NCBI GenBank assembly: GCA_030463445.1
Contig: JAQGFW010023279.1
Location: forward strand, 1-20,015
Length of the DNA stretch: 20,015 bases
Direction of reading: 5' to 3'
Source of the DNA: Euplotes aediculatus
Lineage: Eukaryota > Ciliophora > Spirotrichea > Euplotida > Euplotidae
This document shows, piece after piece, positions 7,309 through 13,271 of the stretch (position 1 is its first letter; each line of letters opens with the position of its first letter). Below the pieces are notes generated by a model that was not told where the DNA came from, made no database searches, and saw only the letters and a program-made list of their open reading frames with translations. The position numbers and the translations under genes are program-made.

Positions 7309-8151
7309 TTAGAACATCCGGGAAAGATTGAAGCCGAAGCGGATTTCGCCTTTGAAGAAACGATCGGTGGTTTCCGTAAGAAAGGCCCGCTCATTCATGC
7401 CGATCGCATTGCTGAAATGCAACTGGAATACATGTCCGCCAGTTTCAATATCAAAACCAATACCCAGCGGGAAATAGTGTTCATCCGGCAATCCGGTTAT
7501 CACCACCTGGTGGTCAAACGTGATCGCTAACCGTTTACTTAGTTTTTGCCGCAGTCCAATCCCAACAGCCAGGTTGGTATTTTGCCAGCTTTCATCGGGT
7601 ACATAATTCATATGTAGAAGGGTAGCACTAAGCTGGGCAGAAAAACCAGGCGAGAACTTACGTCCAGCAATCAGTTGACCATAAAAAGAAGTTCGGTCGC
7701 CGGTACTGAGTTTGTAACCGGAGCCACTGGTTTCATTAGCGGTGCGAACCATAACACCTGCCACTCCTACCAGGCTGACCGGTGCTGATTTTGATTGCTG
7801 AAGCATTCTTATTTTGACCAATCCATCGTATTCCTTCCGATAAGTGCTTCGTCCAACCCCCACCGTTAGCCAGTCTGTTATGCCATAGTCAAAACTCATG
7901 CGCATGGAAGCCTGGTCCAGTCCGAACAATTCTTTTACCCCATCTGATAACTTACCAAAACGGTGCAGGATCCTGACATCCAACGCACCTTTTGCCAGCA
8001 GTTCCACTGATTGGGATTGAATCACCCGGGTCGAATGAAAAGTGCCTGTAGTTTTTTCTTCCGTAACGGGCAGGAACAGAGAGTCCGTTGCCTGGTCCTG
8101 TGAGAACAATGCACCTGAATACAGAAGACCCAATAACACTATTTTTTTCAT
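7309..8151 (-). CDS. DUF5777-family outer-membrane beta-barrel protein
   Basis: A protein of 280 residues starting at 8151 with signal peptide MKKIVLLGLLYSGALFSQ. The body alternates short amphipathic strands with glycines, including DVRILHRFGKLSDG, ASMRMSFDYGITDWLTVGVG and LAVGIGLRQKLSKRLAITFDHQ, and it closes with RFGFNLSRMF. The C-terminal Phe is the usual signal for insertion by the BAM complex. These traits and the RILHRFG/SFDYG motifs agree with DUF5777, a Bacteroidota family of unknown function. The start is one base from the stop of the YceI gene, so the two are probably co-translated. The partnership with YceI, an OB-fold protein and a heme-binding lipoprotein suggests a role in an envelope redox or lipid/quinone-binding set, but no activity can be assigned. 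Confidence 0.82.
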   Translation of the reverse strand: MKKIVLLGLLYSGALFSQDQATDSLFLPVTEEKTTGTFHSTRVIQSQSVELLAKGALDVRILHRFGKLSDGVKELFGLDQASMRMSFDYGITDWLTVGVGRSTYRKEYDGLVKIRMLQQSKSAPVSLVGVAGVMVRTANETSGSGYKLSTGDRTSFYGQLIAGRKFSPGFSAQLSATLLHMNYVPDESWQNTNLAVGIGLRQKLSKRLAITFDHQVVITGLPDEHYFPLGIGFDIETGGHVFQLHFSNAIGMNERAFLTETTDRFFKGEIRFGFNLSRMF

Positions 8152-8152
8152 A

Positions 8153-8710
8153 TTAGTTAGTACTTGATTTCATCCATCCTGAATTCAATTCCACGGTTAG
8201 TTCTTTATTGATATTATCCCGAACCAACGCAGGAATCTGTATCGAAAAATCTTCCGGCTTCACCTGAAAGCTGGAAACAGCCATACAGTTTCCCTCCTTA
8301 AATTCAAGCACCGCTTTACAGGCATGCGGTTGTTCCTTACCGTGAATAGTTAATTTTCCGGTAATCGTAATGATTTGTTTTCCTGTTTTGGTAACAGAAA
8401 GTGTTGAAGGATCAAACTGTCCAACAAAACCCGCCTTCGGGAACTTATCCGATTCCATATAGGAATCATTGAAATGCTGTTGCATCAGTGCTTTCCGAAA
8501 TAAAAAACCCTTAATCAGAACCGCAGCTTCCACCCTGCCTGATTGCAGATCCAGCAACAGCACGCCGTTTTTATTTTCAGCCCGGATAGTTTCCAATGGC
8601 GTGGATGATTCAAACCGTACCACAACTAATCTGGACATAAATCGCTGCGCATGAACTAACGGAGAGGCTCCTACGAAAAAAACTAAAAAAATCCATCTGA
8701 GCTTATTCAT
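8153..8710 (-). CDS. YceI-family periplasmic lipid-binding-like protein
   Basis: The protein has 185 residues with a signal peptide (MNKLRWIFLVFFVGASPLVHAQ). The YceI lipocalin-like barrel is seen in VRFESSTPLETIRAENKNG, in FLFRKALMQQHFNDSYMESDKFPKA (a central helix and the 'yl.s..fP.a.f.g' strand) and in ITITGKLTIHGKEQPHACKA. Those are the family's hallmark 'G.LtihGv.k.v' elements. Known YceI proteins bind isoprenoid or fatty lipids in a beta-barrel pocket and often accompany cytochromes. It overlaps the upstream OB-fold gene by eight bases (ATGAATAA) and is followed after one base by DUF5777, so all three look translationally coupled. Bound ligand is unknown here. Confidence 0.88.
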   Translation of the reverse strand: MNKLRWIFLVFFVGASPLVHAQRFMSRLVVVRFESSTPLETIRAENKNGVLLLDLQSGRVEAAVLIKGFLFRKALMQQHFNDSYMESDKFPKAGFVGQFDPSTLSVTKTGKQIITITGKLTIHGKEQPHACKAVLEFKEGNCMAVSSFQVKPEDFSIQIPALVRDNINKELTVELNSGWMKSSTN

Positions 8711-9128
8711 TGCTTTGTTTTTTCGGTAATAACTGCGCCCTTGTCAGTTGCACATCCATTAAATAACCAGAACAATATCCCTTAACTGAAACAGTATCAC
8801 CTGCCTTAATAGAAAGCGCCTGCTTTTTAAAGCTGGAATCCAGCAAACAACTCACAGAGGAAGCAGCCACCGGTTCACCCAGGTAAAAAACACCATCCTC
8901 TCCATTCACCAGGTTAACTACTCCGTCCACCTCCAGCCATTTTCCCAGGTAGCGGGAATTTGCTGTGTTTTCATTCTCTTGGAATACCTGCAGCAGTTCA
9001 ATTGCTGTCAGTTGGTAAGCTGTTGGTTGCTGGTCTGCTCCGGAAGGTTTTTTCTGGTATAAAAAATAGCCTGTCAATGCTAGTACCAGCAACAGCAGAA
9101 TAATTCCATATGAGATTGATTTAATCAC
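8703..9128 (-). CDS. Membrane-anchored OB-fold protein (tRNA_anti-like domain)
   Basis: I choose the GTG at 9128, giving 141 residues; it overlaps the preceding stop (GTGATTAA), and the upstream open frame only runs antiphase inside the heme-site gene. Residues about 4-25 (ISYGIILLLLVLALTGYFLYQ) form one membrane anchor. The rest fits the small OB-fold family often annotated tRNA_anti-like: AIELLQVFQENENTANSRYLGKWLEVDGVV, then a strand pair with VFYLGE and VSCLLDSS, and the late GDTVSVKGYCSGYLMDVQLTRAQL. In Bacteroidota, proteins of this type sit at the membrane with YceI and cytochrome neighbours; their molecular role is not established. The nucleic-acid name reflects fold only. Cys residues in CLLDSS and GYCSGY could matter but are not proof of redox function. 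Confidence 0.75.
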   Translation of the reverse strand: MIKSISYGIILLLLVLALTGYFLYQKKPSGADQQPTAYQLTAIELLQVFQENENTANSRYLGKWLEVDGVVNLVNGEDGVFYLGEPVAASSVSCLLDSSFKKQALSIKAGDTVSVKGYCSGYLMDVQLTRAQLLPKKQSNE

Positions 9129-9954
9129 TTGTTCTGCCTCCTGCTGCAATCCAGTCGGTAATGATTTTTTTATCTGCTGCATTGAGCGCAGGTCCGCCTT
9201 TCGGCATGGTTTCCAGATCAACCGCCTGCGTTTTGATATTGTTCTTTTTTTCCAGAATGGAACAATCTGTTGCCAAACTGATTCCGCTTGTTGGAGCGCT
9301 ACCCGTATGACAGCCACTGCATTTGGAATTAATCAATCCCACTACCGCAGTAAATAAAGGTCCGTTTGCTACTGCTGCAACAGTTGCGTCTTTGGTAGTT
9401 TCACAGCCTGCAGCATCTTTCGCATATACAGTATAGTTACCAGGTTCCAGTCCGGTGAAATTGCCGGAAGCCTGATAAGTTCCGCTAGCATTCAACCGAT
9501 AGGTAAATTCTGTACTGCCGGAAGCGGTAACGGTGATGGTTCCTGTTTTCCCACATTTTTCAGACGAACTAGCATCAACCGTTACCGTAATTGTTTTTCC
9601 GGCACATGGATCACCATTGGCAACCGTAAAAGTTCCGCTACCAATACAACCATCACTGTTTTTAGCACGAATGGTATACGTGGCTGCAGCTAAACTGGAA
9701 AAGGTTCCGGATGCCTGAAACGGACCATTATTCAGGCTATAGGTAAATCCGGAACCACCCGTTGCAGTTGTTACAATTGAACCGGTTGTACTACCTGGAC
9801 CGCCTGTATTGGTAACCGTTCCATTGACTGCAATGGTTATGCCTTCACAAGGATTAGCAGGTTCATCCGTTCCGCTTTTGCTGCAGGATAAAAAGAATAA
9901 GAGAGTCAGGCCAACGAAACTTATTCGCCGGCAACTTAAGGTTGCTGTCAACAT
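9121..9954 (-). CDS. SprB-repeat lipoprotein with C-terminal c-type heme site
   Basis: A 277-residue protein with an N-terminal hydrophobic segment ending in FFLSC (Cys24), which looks like a lipobox, so it is probably a lipoprotein. Two SprB-type repeats follow: about 38-112 (ATGGSGFTYSLNNGPF ... YTIRAKNSDGC) and about 118-193 (EFTYRLNASGTYQASGNF ... YTVYAKDAAGC). The C-terminal 80 residues hold the heme-attachment motif CSGCH (212-216) and a candidate axial ligand in LETMPKGGP (Met250), ending IITDWIAAGG, typical of single-heme cytochrome-like domains. SprB repeats are otherwise known from huge gliding adhesins. Their linkage to a heme domain here suggests a surface or periplasmic electron carrier held away from the membrane; this is inference. 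It heads the set with OB-fold, YceI and DUF5777 genes. Confidence 0.85.
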   Translation of the reverse strand: MLTATLSCRRISFVGLTLLFFLSCSKSGTDEPANPCEGITIAVNGTVTNTGGPGSTTGSIVTTATGGSGFTYSLNNGPFQASGTFSSLAAATYTIRAKNSDGCIGSGTFTVANGDPCAGKTITVTVDASSSEKCGKTGTITVTASGSTEFTYRLNASGTYQASGNFTGLEPGNYTVYAKDAAGCETTKDATVAAVANGPLFTAVVGLINSKCSGCHTGSAPTSGISLATDCSILEKKNNIKTQAVDLETMPKGGPALNAADKKIITDWIAAGGRTSD

Positions 9955-10032
9955 ATTTATGGAATTAATGCGCGATGCGCGTGGTATGATTAATTACCTA
10001 TTCGTGCTGTGATCCAAAAAGGTTGCCTCGAT

Positions 10033-11304
10033 TTAATTTTTTTTCCAGAAGGAGTAACGTAGTCCGGCAAACAAGCCAGCAGACCTGAGTTTTACCGAGC
10101 CTTCTCCAATGCCTTTGGTAGGCAGACTGAAATAGGGAGCTGCCTGTAGATGCAGGCGGTTATGGATTCGGTATTCATACCCCAGGCTGAATCCGATACC
10201 GGAAAATAGTTCAAGTGCTTTGGTGCGATAGGTATAATACCCATTGGCAGGCTGACCAAAACGTTCATAATAATAATCGTAGGATTCCCGCTGCATGATT
10301 GCATTTTGAACACTCAGCATTCCGAAAAGCTGATGTTGTTGCCGTTGCCAGAAAGTATACCGAACGCTAACCGGAATTTCAAGAATGGCACAGTCTGCAT
10401 ACACTTCTTTAATCACATAATTCGGGTTATCATAATAAGATCCCTTTTTCGGCGTGTAGGCATTACCGGGAGCTTCATATATTTTCCGGGTTTGTGTAAT
10501 ACCTGCCTGTATGTCCCATCGATTCTTCAACTGTACACCAATACCTGCACCATAAACCGGTTTAAACTCAGCTGCATGAGTATTGACAAAACCCCGGTCT
10601 GTTCCACCACCGCCATACACATAGAACCGGTAGGCATCTGGTTGTTTTTTGGGTTTAGTTGCTGTAATGGTTTGTCCGGGTACTGCAGGATCAGGAATGA
10701 CAATAGTAACAGGAATATGTAGTGGCTGTTTTTTCGGAACTGCCGGGTAGAGTGATTGTTCTTCCAATTCCGCAACGGCATCATTTGTAGTCGATGCGCC
10801 AGGGGGCATTTCAATTGGCAATAGGTACCCGGACTGATTTTCTGCTGGTTGCATATTTTTCCTTTTGGATACAATAGAAATAACCTGTTTTCCAGTACTT
10901 CTTTTTTTACTGGCTGATTTCTCCTGAACGGCAACAGTAAATTCCGGTTGCTGTATAGTTGGTTGCAGATTCAACTGTGCGAATGAATCATCACCAGAAG
11001 CCTGATGAAGCTTCAATGGTTTTTCTGCAGGTATACGCTCGGTTGCCTTTTGTGTTTGATTCGTTGCAGTAATTATCACACTTGATTGAGGAACGAAATG
11101 TTTGTGACCGGCTAAAAAAAGCAAAAGCGGTAACCACCACCAGGCAAAGCGATACCGGCGTTTTCGCTCCTCTTCGTCCAGGAGCGAATTCATTTTCAAC
11201 CAGGCATGGGCAGGTGCTGCCGGCTGTTCAGCTTCAGCAGCCATGCGAAAAAGATCATCCAGACCTTCTTCTTCCTGGTTAAGATTGAATGGTTTTTCGT
11301 TCAT
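10033..11304 (-). CDS. Anti-sigma-like protein spanning inner membrane with outer-membrane-barrel C terminus
   Basis: A 423-residue protein beginning at 11304, inside the end of the sigma-factor gene (26-base overlap). Residues 1-50 are acidic then basic and cytoplasmic in character (EEEGLDDLFRMAAEAEQP ... LLDEEERKRRYRFAW). Residues about 53-66 (FAWWWLPLLLFLAG) form one membrane helix. Residues about 70-225 are a long low-complexity Pro/Lys/Gln/Thr linker. From about 226 to the end there are barrel-like strands (RFYVYGGGGTDRGF, VYGAGIGVQLKNRWDIQAGI, FSGIGFSLGYEYRIHNRLHLQAA, AGLFAGLRYSFWKKN) resembling porin-like outer-membrane beta-barrel domains. This order matches the dual membrane-spanning anti-sigma (Dma) architecture described in Bacteroides, in which an inner-membrane anti-sigma segment is tied to an outer-membrane barrel. 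Sigma binding is inferred from overlap and layout, not from a recognised anti-sigma domain. Confidence 0.75.
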   Translation of the reverse strand: MNEKPFNLNQEEEGLDDLFRMAAEAEQPAAPAHAWLKMNSLLDEEERKRRYRFAWWWLPLLLFLAGHKHFVPQSSVIITATNQTQKATERIPAEKPLKLHQASGDDSFAQLNLQPTIQQPEFTVAVQEKSASKKRSTGKQVISIVSKRKNMQPAENQSGYLLPIEMPPGASTTNDAVAELEEQSLYPAVPKKQPLHIPVTIVIPDPAVPGQTITATKPKKQPDAYRFYVYGGGGTDRGFVNTHAAEFKPVYGAGIGVQLKNRWDIQAGITQTRKIYEAPGNAYTPKKGSYYDNPNYVIKEVYADCAILEIPVSVRYTFWQRQQHQLFGMLSVQNAIMQRESYDYYYERFGQPANGYYTYRTKALELFSGIGFSLGYEYRIHNRLHLQAAPYFSLPTKGIGEGSVKLRSAGLFAGLRYSFWKKN

Positions 11305-11890
11305 TTTGATGGTTTAGATGTAATTCCTCGGCCAGCATTTTCTGCAATCTGGCCCGGGCTTTTGACAGGTTGGATTTGGAACTTCCTACACTAATCTTCA
11401 GTATGGAAGCAATTTCTTCATGGGAATATCCGTCAATAACAAAGAGATTGAACACCAGGCCATAGGCCGGACTCAGCCGGCGGACCATCGCGAGCAATTC
11501 TTTGTGGGAAATATTGGAAAGTCCGGTTGGTGCGATAGCAGGCAGCAGGTGCTGTTCCTCGTCTTCTGTAGGCATGGCAACCAGGCTCAACTGTTTTTTC
11601 CGAAGCTGGTCGATGGCTGTATTGATAAAAATTCGCCGGATCCAGGCTTTCAGGGAGGTTTCATAGGAATCATAGCGAAGCTGAAACCGCTCCATTTCTC
11701 TGAAAATTTTCAAAAAACCATCATTAACTACTTCGAGCACCTCCTCTTCATTGGTTATATAGCGGTGGCAAACAGAATAGGCATAGCCATAGAAATGCTC
11801 GTAAAAGCGCTTCTGGCTCTGGCGTTTGAGGGAAACACATCCCTCTACCAGTTGCTTTAGCAGGTTGTCTGTGGGTGCCGTAATGTCCAT
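11279..11890 (-). CDS. ECF-type RNA polymerase sigma factor
   Basis: A 203-residue protein starting at ATG 11890. Sigma region 2 spans about 25-96, with FYEHFYGYAYSVCHRYI, the core-binding/-10 recognition helix EEEVLEVVNDGFLKIFREM and the conserved WIRRIFINTAIDQLRKK. Sigma region 4 spans about 131-185, with LSPAYGLVFNLFVIDGYSHEE and the DNA-recognition helix around ILKISVGSSKSNLSKARARL. Length and layout fit ECF factors of Bacteroidota. The next gene overlaps it by 26 bases and encodes a membrane protein with anti-sigma-like order, so signal release from the envelope is a reasonable inference. A candidate -7 element lies 45-52 bases upstream. Target genes are unknown; the adjacent envelope set could be a target. 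Confidence 0.92.
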   Translation of the reverse strand: MDITAPTDNLLKQLVEGCVSLKRQSQKRFYEHFYGYAYSVCHRYITNEEEVLEVVNDGFLKIFREMERFQLRYDSYETSLKAWIRRIFINTAIDQLRKKQLSLVAMPTEDEEQHLLPAIAPTGLSNISHKELLAMVRRLSPAYGLVFNLFVIDGYSHEEIASILKISVGSSKSNLSKARARLQKMLAEELHLNHQNERKTIQS

Positions 11891-11934
11891 GTCCTGGGGT
11901 CTATACGGAATCCGGTTGCCCCGGGTTGCCTGCC

Positions 11935-11942
11935 CAAAGGTA
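11935..11942 (-). promoter_or_regulatory. Candidate -7 element of the sigma-factor operon promoter
   Basis: TACCTTTG on the minus strand (11942-11935) matches TAnnTTTG exactly, 45 bases before the sigma gene start. No TTG stands at the usual distance upstream; that position is occupied by the palindromic repeat at 11950-11988. Start of transcription would be near 11929. Confidence 0.45.
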
Positions 11943-11949
11943 ATTTTTT

Positions 11950-11992
11950 ACCCGACCGGTGCCACCGGTCGGGTGGCACCGGTCGGGTGAGG
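11950..11992. repeat. Dispersed palindromic repeat, copy 2
   Basis: This 43-base stretch is identical to 7266-7308. Arms at 11950-11963 and 11975-11988 are reverse complements around the motif ACCGGTCGGGT (11964-11974). It lies between two divergently oriented transcription units, the sigma gene (minus) and tRNA-Arg (plus), so it cannot serve here as a simple convergent terminator. The match is exact despite non-coding context, which suggests recent duplication or selection. Confidence 0.85.
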
Positions 11993-11993
11993 A

Positions 11994-12022
11994 TTGGAAT
12001 TCCCGAAAAACCCGTAATATTG
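11994..12022 (+). promoter_or_regulatory. Candidate promoter of tRNA-Arg
   Basis: TTG at 11994-11996 is followed after 18 bases by TAATATTG (12015-12022), matching TAnnTTTG at all but one fixed position. The start of transcription would be near 12029, nine bases before the mature tRNA. Confidence 0.5.
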
Positions 12023-12037
12023 CACTCCTTTTAGGAC

Positions 12038-12109
12038 GGCCTCGTAGTACAATGGATAGTATAAGAGTTTCCGAAGCTCCAGATCCAGGTTCGATTCCTG
12101 GCGAGGCCA
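12038..12109 (+). tRNA. tRNA-Arg, anticodon CCG
   Basis: A full cloverleaf can be drawn by eye. The acceptor stem pairs GGCCTCG (12038-12044) with CGAGGCC (12102-12108). The D arm is GTAC (12047-12050) with GTAT (12059-12062), closed by one G-T pair, and its loop has the GG pair at 12054-12055. The anticodon loop is TTCCGAA (12069-12075), giving anticodon CCG at 12071-12073. The T arm is CCAGG (12085-12089) with CCTGG (12097-12101) around TTCGATT. The outermost anticodon-stem pair (12064-12080) is an A-C mismatch. The 3' CCA is not encoded after discriminator A12109. It decodes the Arg codon CGG. A minus-strand open frame crossing it is only the antisense of this gene. Confidence 0.93.
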
Positions 12110-12115
12110 CAAGAA

Positions 12116-12136
12116 GACGTGAGACGTGAGACGTCA
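12116..12136. repeat. Three tandem 7-mers just after tRNA-Arg
   Basis: GACGTGA occurs at 12116-12122 and 12123-12129, followed by the one-base variant GACGTCA at 12130-12136. The units lie between the tRNA and its terminator, in the trailer of the tRNA precursor. Confidence 0.6.
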
Positions 12137-12142
12137 GAAGAA

Positions 12143-12176
12143 AAAACCCCTGCACGGAAAACCCGGCAGGGGTTTT
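12143..12176. terminator. Strong bidirectional intrinsic terminator
   Basis: Arms AAAACCCCTGC (12143-12153) and GCAGGGGTTTT (12166-12176) pair perfectly over 11 bases with a 12-base loop. T-runs follow on the plus strand (to about 12185) and on the minus strand (from the A-run at 12141-12146). It fits as the end of the tRNA transcript from the left and of the 188-residue protein gene from the right. Confidence 0.85.
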
Positions 12177-12193
12177 GTCGTTTTTGAAACTAC

Positions 12194-12760
12194 TTAGATC
12201 ACTACCTCCAGGAGTGTTCTGTTTTTAGGGACATCCTCGGCGCTTACCCGGATCAGGGTACCAGCGGGTGATGGAATTTCTGATTGCGTAGTGTAAATCC
12301 AGTCGAATCCATTTTCATCCATGATGGCATCTCCCTCTTCGAGCAGGCTACCATCGGGCGCGAAGAGACCAAAGCTCACTTTGGTAACGCGGAAGTTGTC
12401 AGTTGCCTGGACAGCAAGTGGAAATCCTGCTGAACCGGAGTAACCATCAGTTCTTAAGTCAGCGAGCTCCGGACCTTTGAGCGCATCGAGCACAGCTGCA
12501 TTGAAAGCAGTTTGATTCTTCTTAGCAATCGCCTGGTAAGCTGCTTTGAGTTCGGGGTTGGCGATGGCTTTTTTTCCATAGATAATTGCGAGCGCAAACT
12601 TTCGCTTAACAGCCATCAGTTTCTCACTGTTGGATTTTTCTTTGCGGGCTTTAGGAAGACCCGCGATGATGGATTGATCACCTCTCATACGAAGGGAATA
12701 CTGTCCGGCTACTTTGCCGGAATAATTACGCGTAAGGACATTGTTAGCTGAACGTGCCAT
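12194..12760 (-). CDS. Unassigned 188-residue protein (possibly DUF6266-like)
   Basis: The protein runs from ATG 12760 and has no signal peptide or membrane segment. The N-terminal 50 residues are basic and contain YSGKVAGQYSLRMRGDQSI then AGLPKARKEKSNSEK. A helical middle part reads KFALAIIYGKKAIANPELKAAYQ. The C-terminal half looks beta-rich: FPLAVQATDNFRVTKVSFGLFAPDGSLLEEGDAIMDENGFDWIYTT. The pattern SGKV ... R-G ... LPK ... KFALA ... NP-E resembles, from memory, the DUF6266 family of Bacteroidota proteins of unknown function; this similarity is not tested. The gene stands alone between a terminator downstream and a gene-free stretch upstream holding an 11-bp repeat array, with a possible -7 box (TACTTTTC, 12865-12858). 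No function is assigned. Confidence 0.72.
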   Translation of the reverse strand: MARSANNVLTRNYSGKVAGQYSLRMRGDQSIIAGLPKARKEKSNSEKLMAVKRKFALAIIYGKKAIANPELKAAYQAIAKKNQTAFNAAVLDALKGPELADLRTDGYSGSAGFPLAVQATDNFRVTKVSFGLFAPDGSLLEEGDAIMDENGFDWIYTTQSEIPSPAGTLIRVSAEDVPKNRTLLEVVI

Positions 12761-12857
12761 TTTTTTGAGTTTTAATTGATTAAAAAAATGGGAAGCGGAT
12801 TAATAAATAGGGCAGACTGGATGGTAAGTCAGGCGGGGCTTGACCTCGTAAAAGCAG

Positions 12858-12865
12858 GAAAAGTA
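12858..12865 (-). promoter_or_regulatory. Possible -7 element of the 188-residue protein gene
   Basis: TACTTTTC on the minus strand (12865-12858) matches TAnnTTTG except at the last base. The 11-bp repeat array begins five bases further upstream and covers the place where a -33 TTG would stand. Transcription would start near 12851, about 90 bases before the ATG. Confidence 0.3.
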
Positions 12866-12870
12866 ATTTG

Positions 12871-12967
12871 ACCACTCAGGTACCACTCCGGAACCACTAG
12901 TTGACCACTGTTAGACCACTATTGAACCACTAGTGAACCACTCTGGAACCACTCGGGACCACTCGGG
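12871..12967. repeat. Array of nine degenerate 11-bp units (ACCACT + 5 variable bases)
   Basis: ACCACT recurs at 12871, 12882, 12893, 12904, 12915, 12926, 12937, 12948 and 12958. Spacing is exactly 11 bases except for the last step, which is 10. The hexamer is invariant in all nine units while the following four or five bases differ (for example CAGGT, CCGGA, AGTTG, ATTGA, CTGGA). Because 11 is not a multiple of three the array is not coding. The period is close to one helical turn, so the conserved hexamers would line up on nearly one face of DNA. Confidence 0.85.
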
Positions 12968-13271
12968 AAAAACACACCGATGCTTTTTGGGATTGGGTAG
13001 GGAGGCCATCACCCGGCGAGCCAAACACAGGACCAGAGGCCGGGGACATTCATCAGAAGAAAGCAAGAGTTGATTTATCCCGAAGAAGCATTGGGGCCTT
13101 ATCTCCCTTTGCTCCATAAGGCGGTCGGGTGTAACCGGTAGTTGCTCTGTTAGCTCTGAATGACAAAACAAGATTAGAAACCAATTTTCAATCAAAAAAA
13201 TAAACTTCGCGAATCGACAAAAAACCAGGATGAACGACCAAAAAGGGTTTTGAACGACATCGTGGGGTATA

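Larger units (their letters stand above)
12761..13271. other. Gene-free region (511 bases) with the 11-bp array
   Basis: No credible gene. It lies between the ATG of the 188-residue protein and the stop of the TlpA-like gene, both on the minus strand. Contents are the -7 candidate, the 11-bp array, and about 300 bases (12968-13271) in which I see no clear RNA, hairpin or promoter. A minus-strand open frame (12911-13195) runs into the array and has no protein-like features. Confidence 0.55.

Noticed and set aside
7303-7530. Plus-strand 75-residue open frame after the palindrome
   Set aside because: It is antisense to the well-supported DUF5777 gene and begins at the palindromic repeat.
9129-9317. 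N-terminal extension of the OB-fold protein
   Set aside because: It is antiphase sequence inside the heme-site gene with unlikely composition; the GTG at 9128 overlaps the preceding stop as coupled genes do.
9970-9981. GC-rich inverted repeat between the anti-sigma-like gene and the heme-site gene
   Set aside because: Only four to five pairs, no T-run; too weak to call a terminator.
11901-12155. Minus-strand 84-residue open frame containing VASPGIEPGSGASE
   Set aside because: It is the antisense translation of tRNA-Arg and its flanks, a common source of false protein calls.
12871-12967. CRISPR array interpretation of the ACCACT repeats
   Set aside because: Units are only 11 bases with no spacer-length unique sequence, and no cas genes are present.
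13122-13139. Possible third, broken copy of the palindromic repeat (CGGTCGGGTGTAACCGGT)
   Set aside because: Only short pieces match and the arm order differs; chance similarity is sufficient.
12911-13195. Minus-strand 94-residue open frame
   Set aside because: Composition is not protein-like, it has no signal or domain and it ends inside the non-coding 11-bp array.
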